Source: Hsuehochloa calcarea (lineage: Eukaryota > Streptophyta > Magnoliopsida > Poales > Poaceae). Taken from it: DNA of 64,000 nt. Location: positions 8,003,534 through 8,067,533 of the forward strand of contig CM070615.1 of assembly GCA_036346395.1 (NCBI GenBank). The letters run 5' to 3'. Position 1 is the stretch's first letter. Each line of letters opens with the position of its first letter. A program made the translations under genes and the position numbers. Of the stretch, positions 11,608 through 22,245 are shown one piece after another. The notes beneath the pieces were generated by a model. The model was not told where the DNA came from. It saw only the letters and a list, made by a program, of their open reading frames with translations, and ran no database searches.

Positions 11608-13212
11608 TGAAGGACCGAAATGGCAACAGAGGGGGGGGTGAACGGTGCTTTAAAAATTAAGATCCTCCCCTCTCAAGTGTCCACACAGCAATCCAAAAAC
11701 TTTCTGTTAAACAAAAGACGTGATGTGAATCAAATCCAAAAAGTTAAACAAAACTGGGCTGTTCTATCAAATATCGGAAGTTCCGATTCTACCTTGCGGT
11801 AGTTCCGTTCTTCCAGTGCGGAAGTTCCGCCCGCGGTAGTTCCACCTTGTACAAATCGGAAGTTCCGATTGTCCTGACTGAAGAATAGTACGCACGGGGT
11901 TTTGGCAAAAATCCGAAATACTAACTCGTTAATGCTCTTCTCAGGTCAAGTCTCACAGAACATCATCCTAAACAACATCTTGACCTCATGGAGAAGAATC
12001 GCAGACAAAGATCCATTAATCAAAGCAAAATCGGATTTCTTGAATATTTGGTAAGAAAAACCAAAAACCACAATTAGCAAGATTCTTAGATTCTTGGCTC
12101 ATGAAACTTTGAGGATATATTAGCAATATCAATAAGACCCTAGATATCAAGTTTCATGCCATCTCATAAGAGGAATCAAAAGTTTCACCAAAACCCTAGA
12201 TATTCAACGTAGGAACAGAGAGAAGAAAAGAGGCATAAACAAAGAAACGAAACCTCAGTGATTTCATTGCTAGGAATCAAAGATTACATAGGCAAATACA
12301 GAGGAATGATTACACGATTTTCAGTTCATCCTCTCCATCTCAACAACCAAAGCCAAAAAGCAAAACAAACTCTCCAAAAGCTCTTTAGCTAAAGCTAACC
12401 CTAATCTCTTTTCTCCAAAAAAAGTCACCAAAACAACCAGGGGTTCACCTCTATTTATAGCCCTTGGCTAACGGGTCTCCAACCCGTTATGCCGGCTAAA
12501 CCCTAACGGAACCCGCTTCCACTTGTGCCGCCTTGCGAAATTACCCTTTCGCCCCTCGCACACCTTCTGAAAGCTCCCGCATTCCTTGTTGTTCACGACT
12601 CGCAACCGCCTCGAGTGCACGCCGTCTTCGTCACATCTTTACCGTTATGACCTCAACGCCGCCTGCGTCTAGTCCGGTCTCCACGTGTCTCGCCACGACT
12701 CCACCTCGATGCCCTGCAACCAGCACAGACAAGAAACACATCACATAGCATTGCTCAAGATAATAGAATCATCATTTGCACTTAACTCAAAACAAAACAC
12801 AACTCAAAAATCAAAACTAGCCTCTCTGCATAGTTCTGCCCACAATCGGAAGTTCCGCATTTACCATGGCGGAAGTTCCGATTATCGGAACGTCAGCACT
12901 CCCAGGATGGAAGTTCCGATTATCGTCAAAGTAGAACACACTTGTCAGGTTTATCGAAAGTTCCGCGTTCCTAGGAGCGGAAGTTCCGCACATTGACACA
13001 CCAGAACACAATCGTCAGGATAATCGGAAGTTCAGTTTTACCAGGGCGGAAGTTCCGATTATCGGAACTTCCGCATTCCAGAACCGGAAGTTCGCGCGAT
13101 CTGAACCACACCGCAAGCAGCGCAATAAGCGCAATGAATCCAATCACAAACTTTTCAACATAGCGTCAAATACTCATCACTCGAAAGGGGACCCTACTCA
13201 CATGGTCTCTCA
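11608..13212 (-). mobile_element. Solo LTR of a related copia family with perfect 5-bp target duplication
   Basis: The block begins TGAAGGACC and ends GTCTCTCA, giving TG...CA termini. It is bracketed by identical 5-base repeats TATTG (11603-11607 and 13213-13217). Its left end is the reverse complement of the usual Sirevirus LTR end (compare GCGACTAGAGGGG elsewhere with GGCAACAGAGGGG here), so it lies on the minus strand. A TATA box reads CTATTTATAG on the plus strand at 12451-12460. About a dozen copies of CGGAAGTTCCG-type palindromes sit in two clusters, 11769-11875 and 12843-13100. There is no internal region, so it most likely arose by LTR-LTR recombination. Confidence 0.85.
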
Positions 13213-13517
13213 TATTGTCTTATTGATTCTTCTGAACTTGAATTGCATTTTTTAACCCACACAATGATCATAGGTCAATTGAACAATTGTTCTTTCATGT
13301 GGACCTTAAGTGAGATTTTTGACTCTTTTCTAGAAATTAAAGTTTTTATGCTTTCTTTTGCCTTATCTCACTTGCCTATGCTATTCTGATGCCAGTTTGG
13401 TCATTTCCATTGCTTTCTCTTGCTTGTGGACCAAGTTGTGCCTTTGTACGAAATCGAAAGTATTTTACTTTTCAAACCTCCAAATTACATTTTCTGGATT
13501 ATTGCCAATGTGTTCAT

Positions 13518-13527
13518 CAAGGGGGAG
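13518..13527 (+). other. Polypurine tract before 3' LTR
   Basis: AAGGGGGAGA lies directly before the LTR start TGTGGATATC and is the expected primer site for plus-strand DNA synthesis. Confidence 0.85.
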
Positions 13528-13529
13528 AT

Positions 13530-15221
13530 TGTGGATATCATAGGGATATGCTCCAGATCTTAGGATGATGTGACAATTGGCAATGGCGTTTACGGTTTGT
13601 CGTTTCATGTGTTTTCGACATGTTTCAGAACTGTCAGGCTGTAACTAGTCTGACCGGTCGTAGCGTGGCGGTCAGACCGGTCCCAAATCCGTCCGTCCGG
13701 CCATAGGCGGCGGTCGGACCGATGAACTTAAAAAGTGTTATTTTGAGCTGGACCAAAAATAGAGGGTGTAGGCAAGACAGGAGATTCTGTTGCACTTGGT
13801 CTCATAATTTTTGGAGTCTCCAATCAAAAGTTCTATTGGTTTGAAAATTCCAGTAGGTTTCGGTTTTCCAGAGAGGAAAAATGGCTAAGTCCCAGCTGGC
13901 GATCTGACCGGTCAACAGGTGGCGGTCTGACCGGTTTTCACTCGGATCGTCGGTCTTCGAGGCGACGATATTCGGTTGTTAGGTCAAAGTCATGAGTTTC
14001 AGGGCATATATGGTGGATGATGCATGTTTTGACTAACATGGGTCAAGTTGTGAAGAACTTGTTCCCAAATTCTGTTTACTTGTCTATTGTTGTGCAGGTT
14101 GCTTGGTGGTCACGACGGTCAACGGCGAGGATGATCGGGACTAGGCTTGGAGAGCTGAGTTCCAGAACAATCGACGATGTCGGGTGAGGTCAATGTACTC
14201 AAGTGTGGTGCAAGATGGACAATGGTGACCTATTAGCTAATCCGAGATGCAAGAAGGCGCAAGGTGTAGCTAGTTAGGTCAAGGGATGTTAAAGACGGCG
14301 CATTAAAACGCGTGCGTATGTGTCCTATTTGTTTTGGGCCTTAACGGGTGCCCAATAGAGTCAAACTTCTAGAAGGTCTAAGCCTTCACTATAAATAGAA
14401 GAGGGAGGTGGCTGCACCTTGGATTCGGCTCTTTTGTTTTTCTTGCAAACCCTAATTGTCTTAGGGAGAGCTTTTGTGGAGGCTAGAGTTCTTGATGTTT
14501 GATATGATTTTCGTGCTCTTTGATTGAGCATTGTCCTCCATTGATGGAGTGGCTGTAAGCCCTGATCATATCAATCAATCAAAGGAAAGTTTGATCAATG
14601 TTTTGTCTCATTGCGTTCTTTCTATCTATTTGATGATTTTAGGTCTTTCTTTGATCCGTGAGTTTTTACTTGGTTTCTTCACGTGATCTAGCTTGCTGTG
14701 ACGTGTGGGAATCTATCTAGGATCATCTTGATCATAAATCACCCACGAGCAAGATATTTGACCTAGTTTTCGTTTTGACCCGGTTTTGAACCCTTCTTTG
14801 ATCAAACGGAAAATGATCTTGATTCCTCCAAGAATTATCATAATATTCGATTGGAATAGGTCCCTCATATCATAGAGAAGGTGTGTTCCATGTTTCATCT
14901 ATTTGCATCTTCGTCATCGGGTTTTTCAATCTGTTACGAGGCGGCGGTCGGCCTTGCGTGTACCGATCGCCGCCGCCGGAAATCGATCCGACCTCCCAAG
15001 GTCGTGATCATTGGCGGTATAGCGATGTGCTTTAATCTTTGTTATTCTTGTCGTTCTACTTAGGGGTTTATATTAGATTCAATATTAATCTTCCGCTGTA
15101 CTGCTATTTTGATCTTCATAGCTTCCATAGCTACTGGAGTAAAATATTATTGAATCCATTATTTGTGAAAATGGTAGCGTGCTCCTATTCACCCCCCTCT
15201 AGTCGCCTTTTCTGTCCAACA
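13530..15221 (+). repeat. 3' LTR of Sirevirus-like element, complete (1692 bp)
   Basis: It begins TGTGGATATC after the polypurine tract and ends CTGTCCAACA. A TATA box is at 14390-14398. GGTCGGACCG-type near-palindromes sit at about 13640-13720, 13900-13945 and, degraded, 14940-15010. Relative to the 5' LTR it lacks 31 bases between two TTTCATC repeats. The two LTRs differ most within the palindrome clusters. Confidence 0.9.
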
Positions 15222-15804
15222 CTATCATACTTGGGGATCTTCTCCATATTGGATTTCAGTGAAGAAGTCTCTTTCCATGACACGGTTCGTTGTGGAAAAT
15301 GGTTATAGGGCGGCTGGGATAACTCTGTCATTTCATGGTGGAGGTGACTCATGGACACCCGGGCCACCTCCTGTACTGCCATGGCCTCTGAGGTACGGCA
15401 GTCCTGGAAACTATAGTCACATGCCTTGCAATAATATTGATCATTGCTCGATACTCTTCCATTCCCGGTCCTCGACCGTGGAGTAGACGGTGTACTTAGG
15501 TTGGTAGGTGAAATGATCTCTCCACAACATCTCCCTCAGCAACACCGGGTATCCCTCAATGTCTTCAACCCGAGTCTTCTTCACTAAAAACCAACTGCTC
15601 ATCTACACACAAGAAAGACAGGGTAAGTGAGAAAATCATTTGGTAGATTCAATTGAAAGTTGGATAAGGTTTGATTCTAAGATGGATGAGAAATAAAAGA
15701 TTCATTTGTCTTAGGTTTTCAGAAACTATTTTGTTAATTGAAAAATATGCTTTGAATGCTCACAAAAGTTAATGACCATGCTATTTCTACCCTATAGTCA
15801 GTAT
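15222..15804 (-). pseudogene. Leader ORF fragment of second gypsy element
   Basis: The minus strand encodes a leader protein related in position and style to that at 1641-2530. A readable stretch (MSSWFLVKKTRVEDIEG, near 15545-15605) is followed by LREMLWRDHFTYQPKY. Further on it shifts frame into a 65-residue piece at 15185-15382. Multiple stops break it. It is cut off at 15222 by the end of the copia LTR, so gag is not present here. The function of this ORF class is unknown. Confidence 0.5.
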
Positions 15805-15817
15805 GGCCCTGATACCA
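15805..15817 (-). other. Primer-binding site of second gypsy element
   Basis: The minus strand reads TGGTATCAGGGCC, an initiator Met tRNA type site with one change, followed on the plus side by the LTR end TGTGGGAACCC at 15822. Confidence 0.75.
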
Positions 15818-15821
15818 ACGC

Positions 15822-18800
15822 TGTGGGAACCCTGAATTATTTACATAGGATCACAGTCCTCCAGATCATATGTAAATAACTCTAACTCTCTAAGTTCTGA
15901 AATCCAACTTAACCCATGGAGATACGTCGAACTTGGCAGTTCAAGACCATACTCACATGAGTCGAGAAGCATGTCAAATCTTCGAATATATGTCTCGTAT
16001 TAGCTCCCAAGGATCAAAGCTAACAAGCACATATCTCAATCAACATTGATCACAGTCATACACAAGGCATACAGATATATTACACATGTTGTACAAGACA
16101 AGGACTTATGCCCATAATTTACAACAGAGGCCGATCAGCCAAATTTAACCATTAGCATAAGTACACAGTAGAAAATAAAGCATTAAGAACAAAAACACTA
16201 GCAGGGTGTGCCCTTCCCAAAGGCAACTGAGTGGAGGCTAGAAATAGCGTTACTCGTTAGTGTCACTGAAGTCGGCGCTAACGAAATGATCTACGTTATA
16301 ATCTTCCCCACCTGAACAAATGGACAATCCTTTAAAGTGCAAGGTTGTACTTGCAAGACTTACACAAATAAAAAATTATACATGCTAGTGGTTGCTCAAA
16401 GAGAGGTTATAGTGGCTCTAGTTTTTGTATAAACGCAACATTACTCAATCTACATCTTCTAGTTTAATAAAGCAGTTTTAGCAATAGACTGTTTAACAAA
16501 AGAAAGTTAAATAACATAAAGGTAAACATATTTCAAACAATATCAAAGTGGCAGCCCCACCTTGATAAACTAAACTCGTGACACACCTGTCATATCGATA
16601 CCAAGTCGTCCCATGTTAAGTTTTTAATTTAGAGTCTAACAATGATATCAGTCAAGACTCAAGTAATGTTCATAACCGTGGACACGGCTATTCGAATAGG
16701 TTATAACCCTGGAGGGGGGTACATCTTTATCCACACGACTTGATCAGCCCGTAAGCCTTCGGGTAATAACACACTTCCTTTGGTGTGTTGACCGAGTAAA
16801 TCAAGACTTGGTATTTTTCAACAAGAAACCCATATTGAAGTGAACCACCCTTGCATGATAAAATCCCGCTTAGTGCTAGCTATACCGCCTACTAGCTAAC
16901 CGAGCATGCAAGTTATGTCGGAGGGGCCAATGTAAGGAGTTAGCACGTGGGTCGACCGCCCAGCGTCAAAATACAAATAGTGCTCACTTGCACATTATAT
17001 CCTTACATTGGGTTCCTAAGGAACATGAGATTTCACGGTCCCATGTCCTCACACCACCTGTGTTTCAAATCAATACGACCTCTCCCTTATTTGACTAAGT
17101 GGCGCCCATACACCGTGTATGCAAGTATGAGTGATACTTGGAGTGACAGCCCAAAGATTAGTTCTTGATGATCCGGACAAATCTTTTTACAATACCCAAT
17201 TCTCATGCACGAAGGCACCCTCACTACTAGCCACTTGCCCAGATCTAAATCCATTTTTAAAGAACAAAATTCAGACTCCACAATCAGATTCCAAAATCTG
17301 AACTGAAAGCATAATTACAATTATTCAATGTTTCCCAGTAGAGATATTATGATTTATTTTGAATTTAGGTGAAATTTTTAATTCATTTGGAGTTTATTTT
17401 GATTTTCTATAATTTTTACAAGGTTAAAGTCATTAATGTTCATGTATTAAAGAAAACTCAATTTTTCTCCAATAGTAACATGTTCAAAACTTATTCCAAA
17501 TTAAATTACAGCAAAAATGTAAACTGACAAAATTGAGTATTCAATTCGGATTTTCTATTTACGTGAAATACATTTTACACTCAGGAACACCTAGCCACCG
17601 CGAATGACCGATGGGACCACGCGAAAGCGCGTTGACTGGGTCAGCTTTCACCCAGCCACGTTCAAATGACGTCGAAGGCGCACTCCAAGAAGACGTCTTC
17701 GGTTATCTCAAAACGTACTCCGGTAAAACTACTCCAAAAATACGCTTTTCAAACTTAGTAAACGTATTTCACGATTTATGCAATTATTTAACTAGCTGTG
17801 AGGGCCCACATGTCAAAGAAACATTTACTTGTCAATGATGCTCCTAACCATCATTAACTCTTAAACAAAAATTAATCGTCCAGCTATAGTTGTCGGCTGA
17901 CTGTTCCGACAACAGAGCATTTGCTCCTGTGAGCTTGGCCGGCGGCTAGCCAGCGCTATACTCCACGGCCGCGCGAACTAAGACCGAAAATGGATTCACA
18001 ATAGTCCTGCGATTCTAGAGGTAGCTGGAGTTTCATGCGTGATGAGCTCTAGCGCGGTCTGCGACAATGAGGCGGTGGCTCTCCCACGGTGAACATGGCC
18101 AACTCGTTTTGGCTGCGCTTCCAGCAAACAAACGCGTGCATAAGCAACCACAGGACACAAGGGACCTACTTGGGCCAAGAGGATGACCGACGAAACACGG
18201 AGCCTGGTCGGCGACGAAAATCTGAAACGACGGCGATGAGCTCAACTTGGAGAGGATAACCTGATGAACAAGAAAAGCAATGAACGATCGAAATTGCTTC
18301 GTTAGACCTAATAGATGGTGTCACCGATAGAAATTAATGAAAAACTCACCAGGTCGGAGATGAGGACAAAAGGGGCGTTTTCGGTCGAAGTTAACCAAAA
18401 TCCAAATTCTCGATGATTTTGTGGACCATTTACAAAATGGACATGACGTGGAGAGGGCACTCGGTGCACGCTCCAGACAACCAAAAGACACCTTCGTATT
18501 CTAGAAGCTATAACCAAGATCAAAGCCTCACATTAACACAACTAACCCGTCATGAAGATAAAGGAATTAGGGCACAAGAATGAGAGGTTAACTCTTAGTG
18601 TACACGAAGAATGGTCGAGTTCTTCAATTCGGTCGTCAAAATGAATTCAATATTTTGATGGCATTTCTTGTAGAAGGAAACGACAACGACCACCCGTGGT
18701 AGTACTAGGTTAGGCGGTGTCATCAGCGGCGAGGTTACGTGGCGATGCATGCCATGAAACGCACGAACAGGCGCCACCTCGCTCTCGGCCGCGCGACGCT

Positions 18801-19442
18801 ACGTGGCAAAGGTGAAGCGGCGCGAGGAAGAAGCGGCGCTGACGAGGTGGGGCCGGGGCGTCAGCGGAAGCGGCGAAGCAGCACGGTGGGGCGAACGAGC
18901 GACACGAGGAAGTGGTGCAGTCGAGCGGTTTGGTCCGATCAAAACAAAAGGCTCGATCACTACAGTGCCGTCGGGCTCGGCCGGTCGAATAGTGTTGACT
19001 GAATTTAAATTCAAACCTCTCAACTTTGACTGAGGTTTAAACATAGAAAATAAATTTACAAAAATCTAAAATTTTGCAGAAGGGTTCCTAGGACAATGGA
19101 GAAGCTATGAAAATTTTACAAAAATATTGTTCATGATTTAATCATTTTTTAAAATTCAATAACAATAGCTATTAATTGATTGAGTTTGTATTTTATCCTA
19201 GGTCAATTTGAATTCCAAAATTTTGATAAAATTCATATTTATTCATGATAATTATTCTAGTATTCGAACAAATTATTTTATGGAGTTTATCAGAAATATT
19301 TATTTTCATTTGTTTTAGGTCTGAAGTTTAACCTAAATGTTTATTCTTTAATTTGAAATTTTTAAATATCATAACTTATGATTTGACTCCAAAAATGGTA
19401 TGAAATGGTTATAAAATCCATTAATAAAAATGGGATGCGACA
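15822..19442 (-). repeat. 5' LTR of second gypsy element, about 3.6 kb
   Basis: The LTR is bounded by TGTGGGAACC (15822) and ATGCGACA (19442), so on the minus strand it starts TGTCGCAT and ends GGTTCCCACA. The right boundary is confirmed independently because it recurs at 21681 inside the tandem duplication. Parts are very AT-rich (19020-19440, 17300-17570) and parts GC-rich (18720-18920). Long rice gypsy LTRs of 2-4 kb are known. No host gene is visible: the many short frames here are not conserved between the duplicated copies. Confidence 0.7.
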
Positions 19443-20013
19443 AGTTTCGACCACGACAACGACAACGACAAGGTTTCTCGTACGAGTACTGTGTATTGAG
19501 TTGTTGGTTGAAACTATCACAGATTCTCTTCAATAAATTACAAAAGAAGACACTACAATCATTCACTCTCTCTGATAGTCGTATCTTTTCCTGTAGGTTT
19601 ATGTAACCAAAAAAAAAAAAAAAACAGCTACACCGAACTTTTTTTATAGGTCCTAAGCTACACCTCACCCAGTCTGCCTGATCCAAGGTCGTCACCGTCG
19701 CTCGTAAATGGGATTAGGTTTCGCTGCTGACCCACGCTAAACGACGCCAACTACATTCGTGCATGTCCTGCACACGCGCCGGCGGTCGATCGGCGGCGAC
19801 CGAATCGAAACCAAGGCGAAATTGCCTTCCCAATTGTACTGTACTATCACGACACGGTACGGTGTTTCAGTCTCGGGCCTAAGCCCATGATCGTGGCCCA
19901 AATGGAAACCAAGCCCAGCAGCATTGCCCAATAAAAGCCTGTGGAGCCCATAGTTCAAGGCTGGAGTCGAACCGGAGGCCGTGGTGTGTGGGCTCTCTCT
20001 CTCTCTCCCAATC

Positions 20014-20200
20014 ATGCCGAACCCCCGAGGAGCGCCTCTGCTCCCCCTCCGGCTCCGGCGGCCCCGGTCGTCGCCGATCTCGCGTTGCTGCGTGCTTCCT
20101 CGTCGCCTTCGCGGCGCTCCTCCTCGTCCTATCCCTCGCCGGGTTGCCGCGTCGACCTCCCCGCCAGGCCCGCCCCGCGGCCAGCTTGTAGGCTTATAGT
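20014..20200 (+). pseudogene. Duplicated, frameshifted copy of fucosyltransferase exon 1
   Basis: It starts with the same ATG and [16 protein letters not shown] residues as exon 1 of the downstream gene, then shifts frame after ISRC because of extra bases in a TGC run. The hydrophobic anchor ([14 protein letters not shown]) is left in a different frame from the ATG. It runs into LTR sequence at about 20209 and has no downstream exons, so it is a dead by-product of the tandem duplication. It might still be transcribed. Confidence 0.75.
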
Positions 20201-20208
20201 CCACAATT

Positions 20209-21681
20209 GCGCGAACTAAGACCGAAAATGGATTCACAATAGTCCTGCGATTCTAGAGGTAGCTGGAGTTTCGCCGGCAGTGAGCTCTAGCGGCGGTGCG
20301 ACAGCGAGGGGTGGCGGCTCTCCCACGGCGAACATGGCCAACTCGTTTTGGCTGCGCTTCCAGCAAACAAACGCGTGCATAAGCAACCACACGACACAAG
20401 GGACCTACTTGGGCCAAGAGGATGACCGAAGAAATAAGGAGCCTGGTTGGCGACGAAAATCTGAAACGACGGCGATGAGCTCAACTTGGAGAGGATAACC
20501 TGATGAACAAGAAAAGCAATGAACGATCGAAATTGCTTCATTGGACCTAATAGATGGTGTCACCGAGAGAAATTAATTAAAAACTCACCAGGTCAGAGAT
20601 GAGGCCAAAAGGGGCGTTTTTGGTCGAAGTTAACCAAAATCCAAATTCTCGATGATTTTGTGGACCATTTACAAAATGGACATGACGTGGAGAGGGCACT
20701 CGGTGCACGCTCTGGACAACCAAAAGACACCTTCGTATTCCAGAAGCTATAACCAAGATCAAAGCCTCACATTAACACAACTAACCCGTCATGAAGATAA
20801 AGGAATTAGGGCACAAGAATGAGAGGTTAACTCTTAGTGTACACGAAGAATGGTCGAGTTCTTCAATTCGGTCGTCAAAATGAATTCAATATTTTGATGG
20901 CATTTCTTGTAGAAGGAAACGACAACAACCACCCGTGGTAGTACTAGGTTAGGCGGTGTCATCAGCGGCGAGGTTACGTGGCGATGCATGCCATGAAACG
21001 CACGAACAGGCGCCACCTCGCTCTCGGCCGCGCGACGCTGCGTGGCAAAGGTGAAGCGGCGCGAGGAAGAAGCGGCGCTGACGAGGTGGGGCCGGGGCGT
21101 CAGCGGAAGCGGCGAAGCAGCATGGTGGGGCGAACGAGCGACGCGATGAAGTGGTGCAGTTGGGCGGTTTGGTCCGATCAAAACAAAAGGATCGGTCACT
21201 ACAGTGCCGTTGGGCTCGGCCGGTCGAATAGTGTTGACTGAATTTAAATTTAAACCTCTCAACTTTGACTGAGGTTTAAACATAGCAAATAAATTTACAA
21301 AAATCTAAAATTTTGCAGAAGGGTTCCTAGGACAATGGAGAAGCTATGAAAATTTTACAAAAATATTGTTCATGATTTAATCATTTTTTAAAATTCAATA
21401 ACAATAGCTATTAATTGATTGAGTTTGTATTTTATCCTAGGTCAATTTGAATTCCAAAATTTTGATAAAATTCATATTTATTCATGATAATTATTCTAGT
21501 ATTCGAACAAATTATTTTATGGAGTTTATCAGAAATATTTATTTTCATTTGTTTTAGGTCTGAAGTTTAACCTAAATGTTTATTCTTTAATTTGAAATTT
21601 TTAAATATCATAACTTATGATTTGACTCCAAAAATGGTATGAAATGGTTATAAAATCCATTAATAAAAATAGGATGCGACA
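20209..21681 (-). repeat. Duplicated partial gypsy LTR
   Basis: This is the LTR part of duplication copy 2. It starts inside the LTR (matching 17971) and ends at the same LTR terminus, ATGCGACA. It places about 1.5 kb of LTR some 560 bases upstream of the fucosyltransferase start codon. Confidence 0.85.
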
Positions 21682-22245
21682 AGTTTCGACCACGACAACG
21701 ACAAGGTTTCTCGTACGAGTACTGTGTATTGAGTTGTTGGTTGAAACTATCACAGATTCTCTTCAATAAATTACAAAAGAAGACACTACAATCATTCACC
21801 CTCTCTGATAGTCGTATCTTTTTCTGTAGGTTTATGTAACCAAAAAAAAAAAAAAGAACAGCTACACCGAACTTTTTTTATAGGTCCTAAGCTACAGCTC
21901 ACCCAGTCTGCCTGATCCAAGTTCGTCACCGTCGCTCGTAAATGGGATTAGGTTTCGCTGCTGACCCACGCTAAACGACGCCAACTACATTCGTGCATGT
22001 CCTGCACACGCGCCGGCGGTCGATCGGCGGCGACCGAATCGAAACCAAGGCGAAATTGCCTTCCCAATTGTACTGTACTATCACGACACGGTACGGTGTT
22101 TCAGTCTCGGGCCTAAGCCCATGATCGTGGCCCAAATGGAAACCAAGCCCAGCAGCATTGCCCAATAAAAGCCTGTGGAGCCCATAGTTCAAGGCTGGAG
22201 TCGAACCGGAGGCCGTGGTGTGTGGGCTCTCTCTCTCTCCCAATC

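Larger units (their letters stand above)
10256..13529 (+). other. 3' non-coding region with repeated polypurine tracts
   Basis: No protein gene is visible between the end of RNase H and the 3' LTR, and no envelope-like ORF. Purine runs resembling polypurine tracts occur at 10213-10221 (GAGGGGGAG), 11524-11536 (AAAAGGGGGAGAA), 11577-11586 and 13518-13527. Short repeats of GGGGAGAGAAGATTTTTG type lie at 11390-11500. The solo LTR at 11608-13212 interrupts the region. Confidence 0.7.
3159..15221 (+). mobile_element. Sirevirus-like Ty1/copia element, nearly full length, degenerate
   Basis: The element shows a 5' LTR (truncated), primer-binding site, gag with zinc knuckle, second zinc knuckle, protease, integrase, reverse transcriptase, RNase H, a long 3' non-coding region with several polypurine tracts, and a complete 3' LTR. 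Integrase ahead of reverse transcriptase defines Ty1/copia. LTRs of about 1.7 kb, an extended coiled-coil Gag, repeated polypurine tracts and palindrome-packed LTRs point to the Sirevirus (Maximus/SIRE) lineage. This lineage call is family knowledge applied here, not a phylogeny. Several stops and shifts kill the coding region. No target duplication can be checked because the 5' end is missing; bases 15222-15226 (CTATC) would be the right copy. Confidence 0.85.

Noticed and set aside
18739..19044. Arg/Gly-rich frames on both strands, repeated at 20834-21283
   Set aside because: They recur only because the LTR segment is tandemly duplicated. The composition is GC-driven and no family is recognised.
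19737..20237. 166-residue minus-strand frame upstream of the fucosyltransferase
   Set aside because: It is antisense to the duplicated exon 1 and promoter. Its frame is broken in the other copy at 21971-22528.
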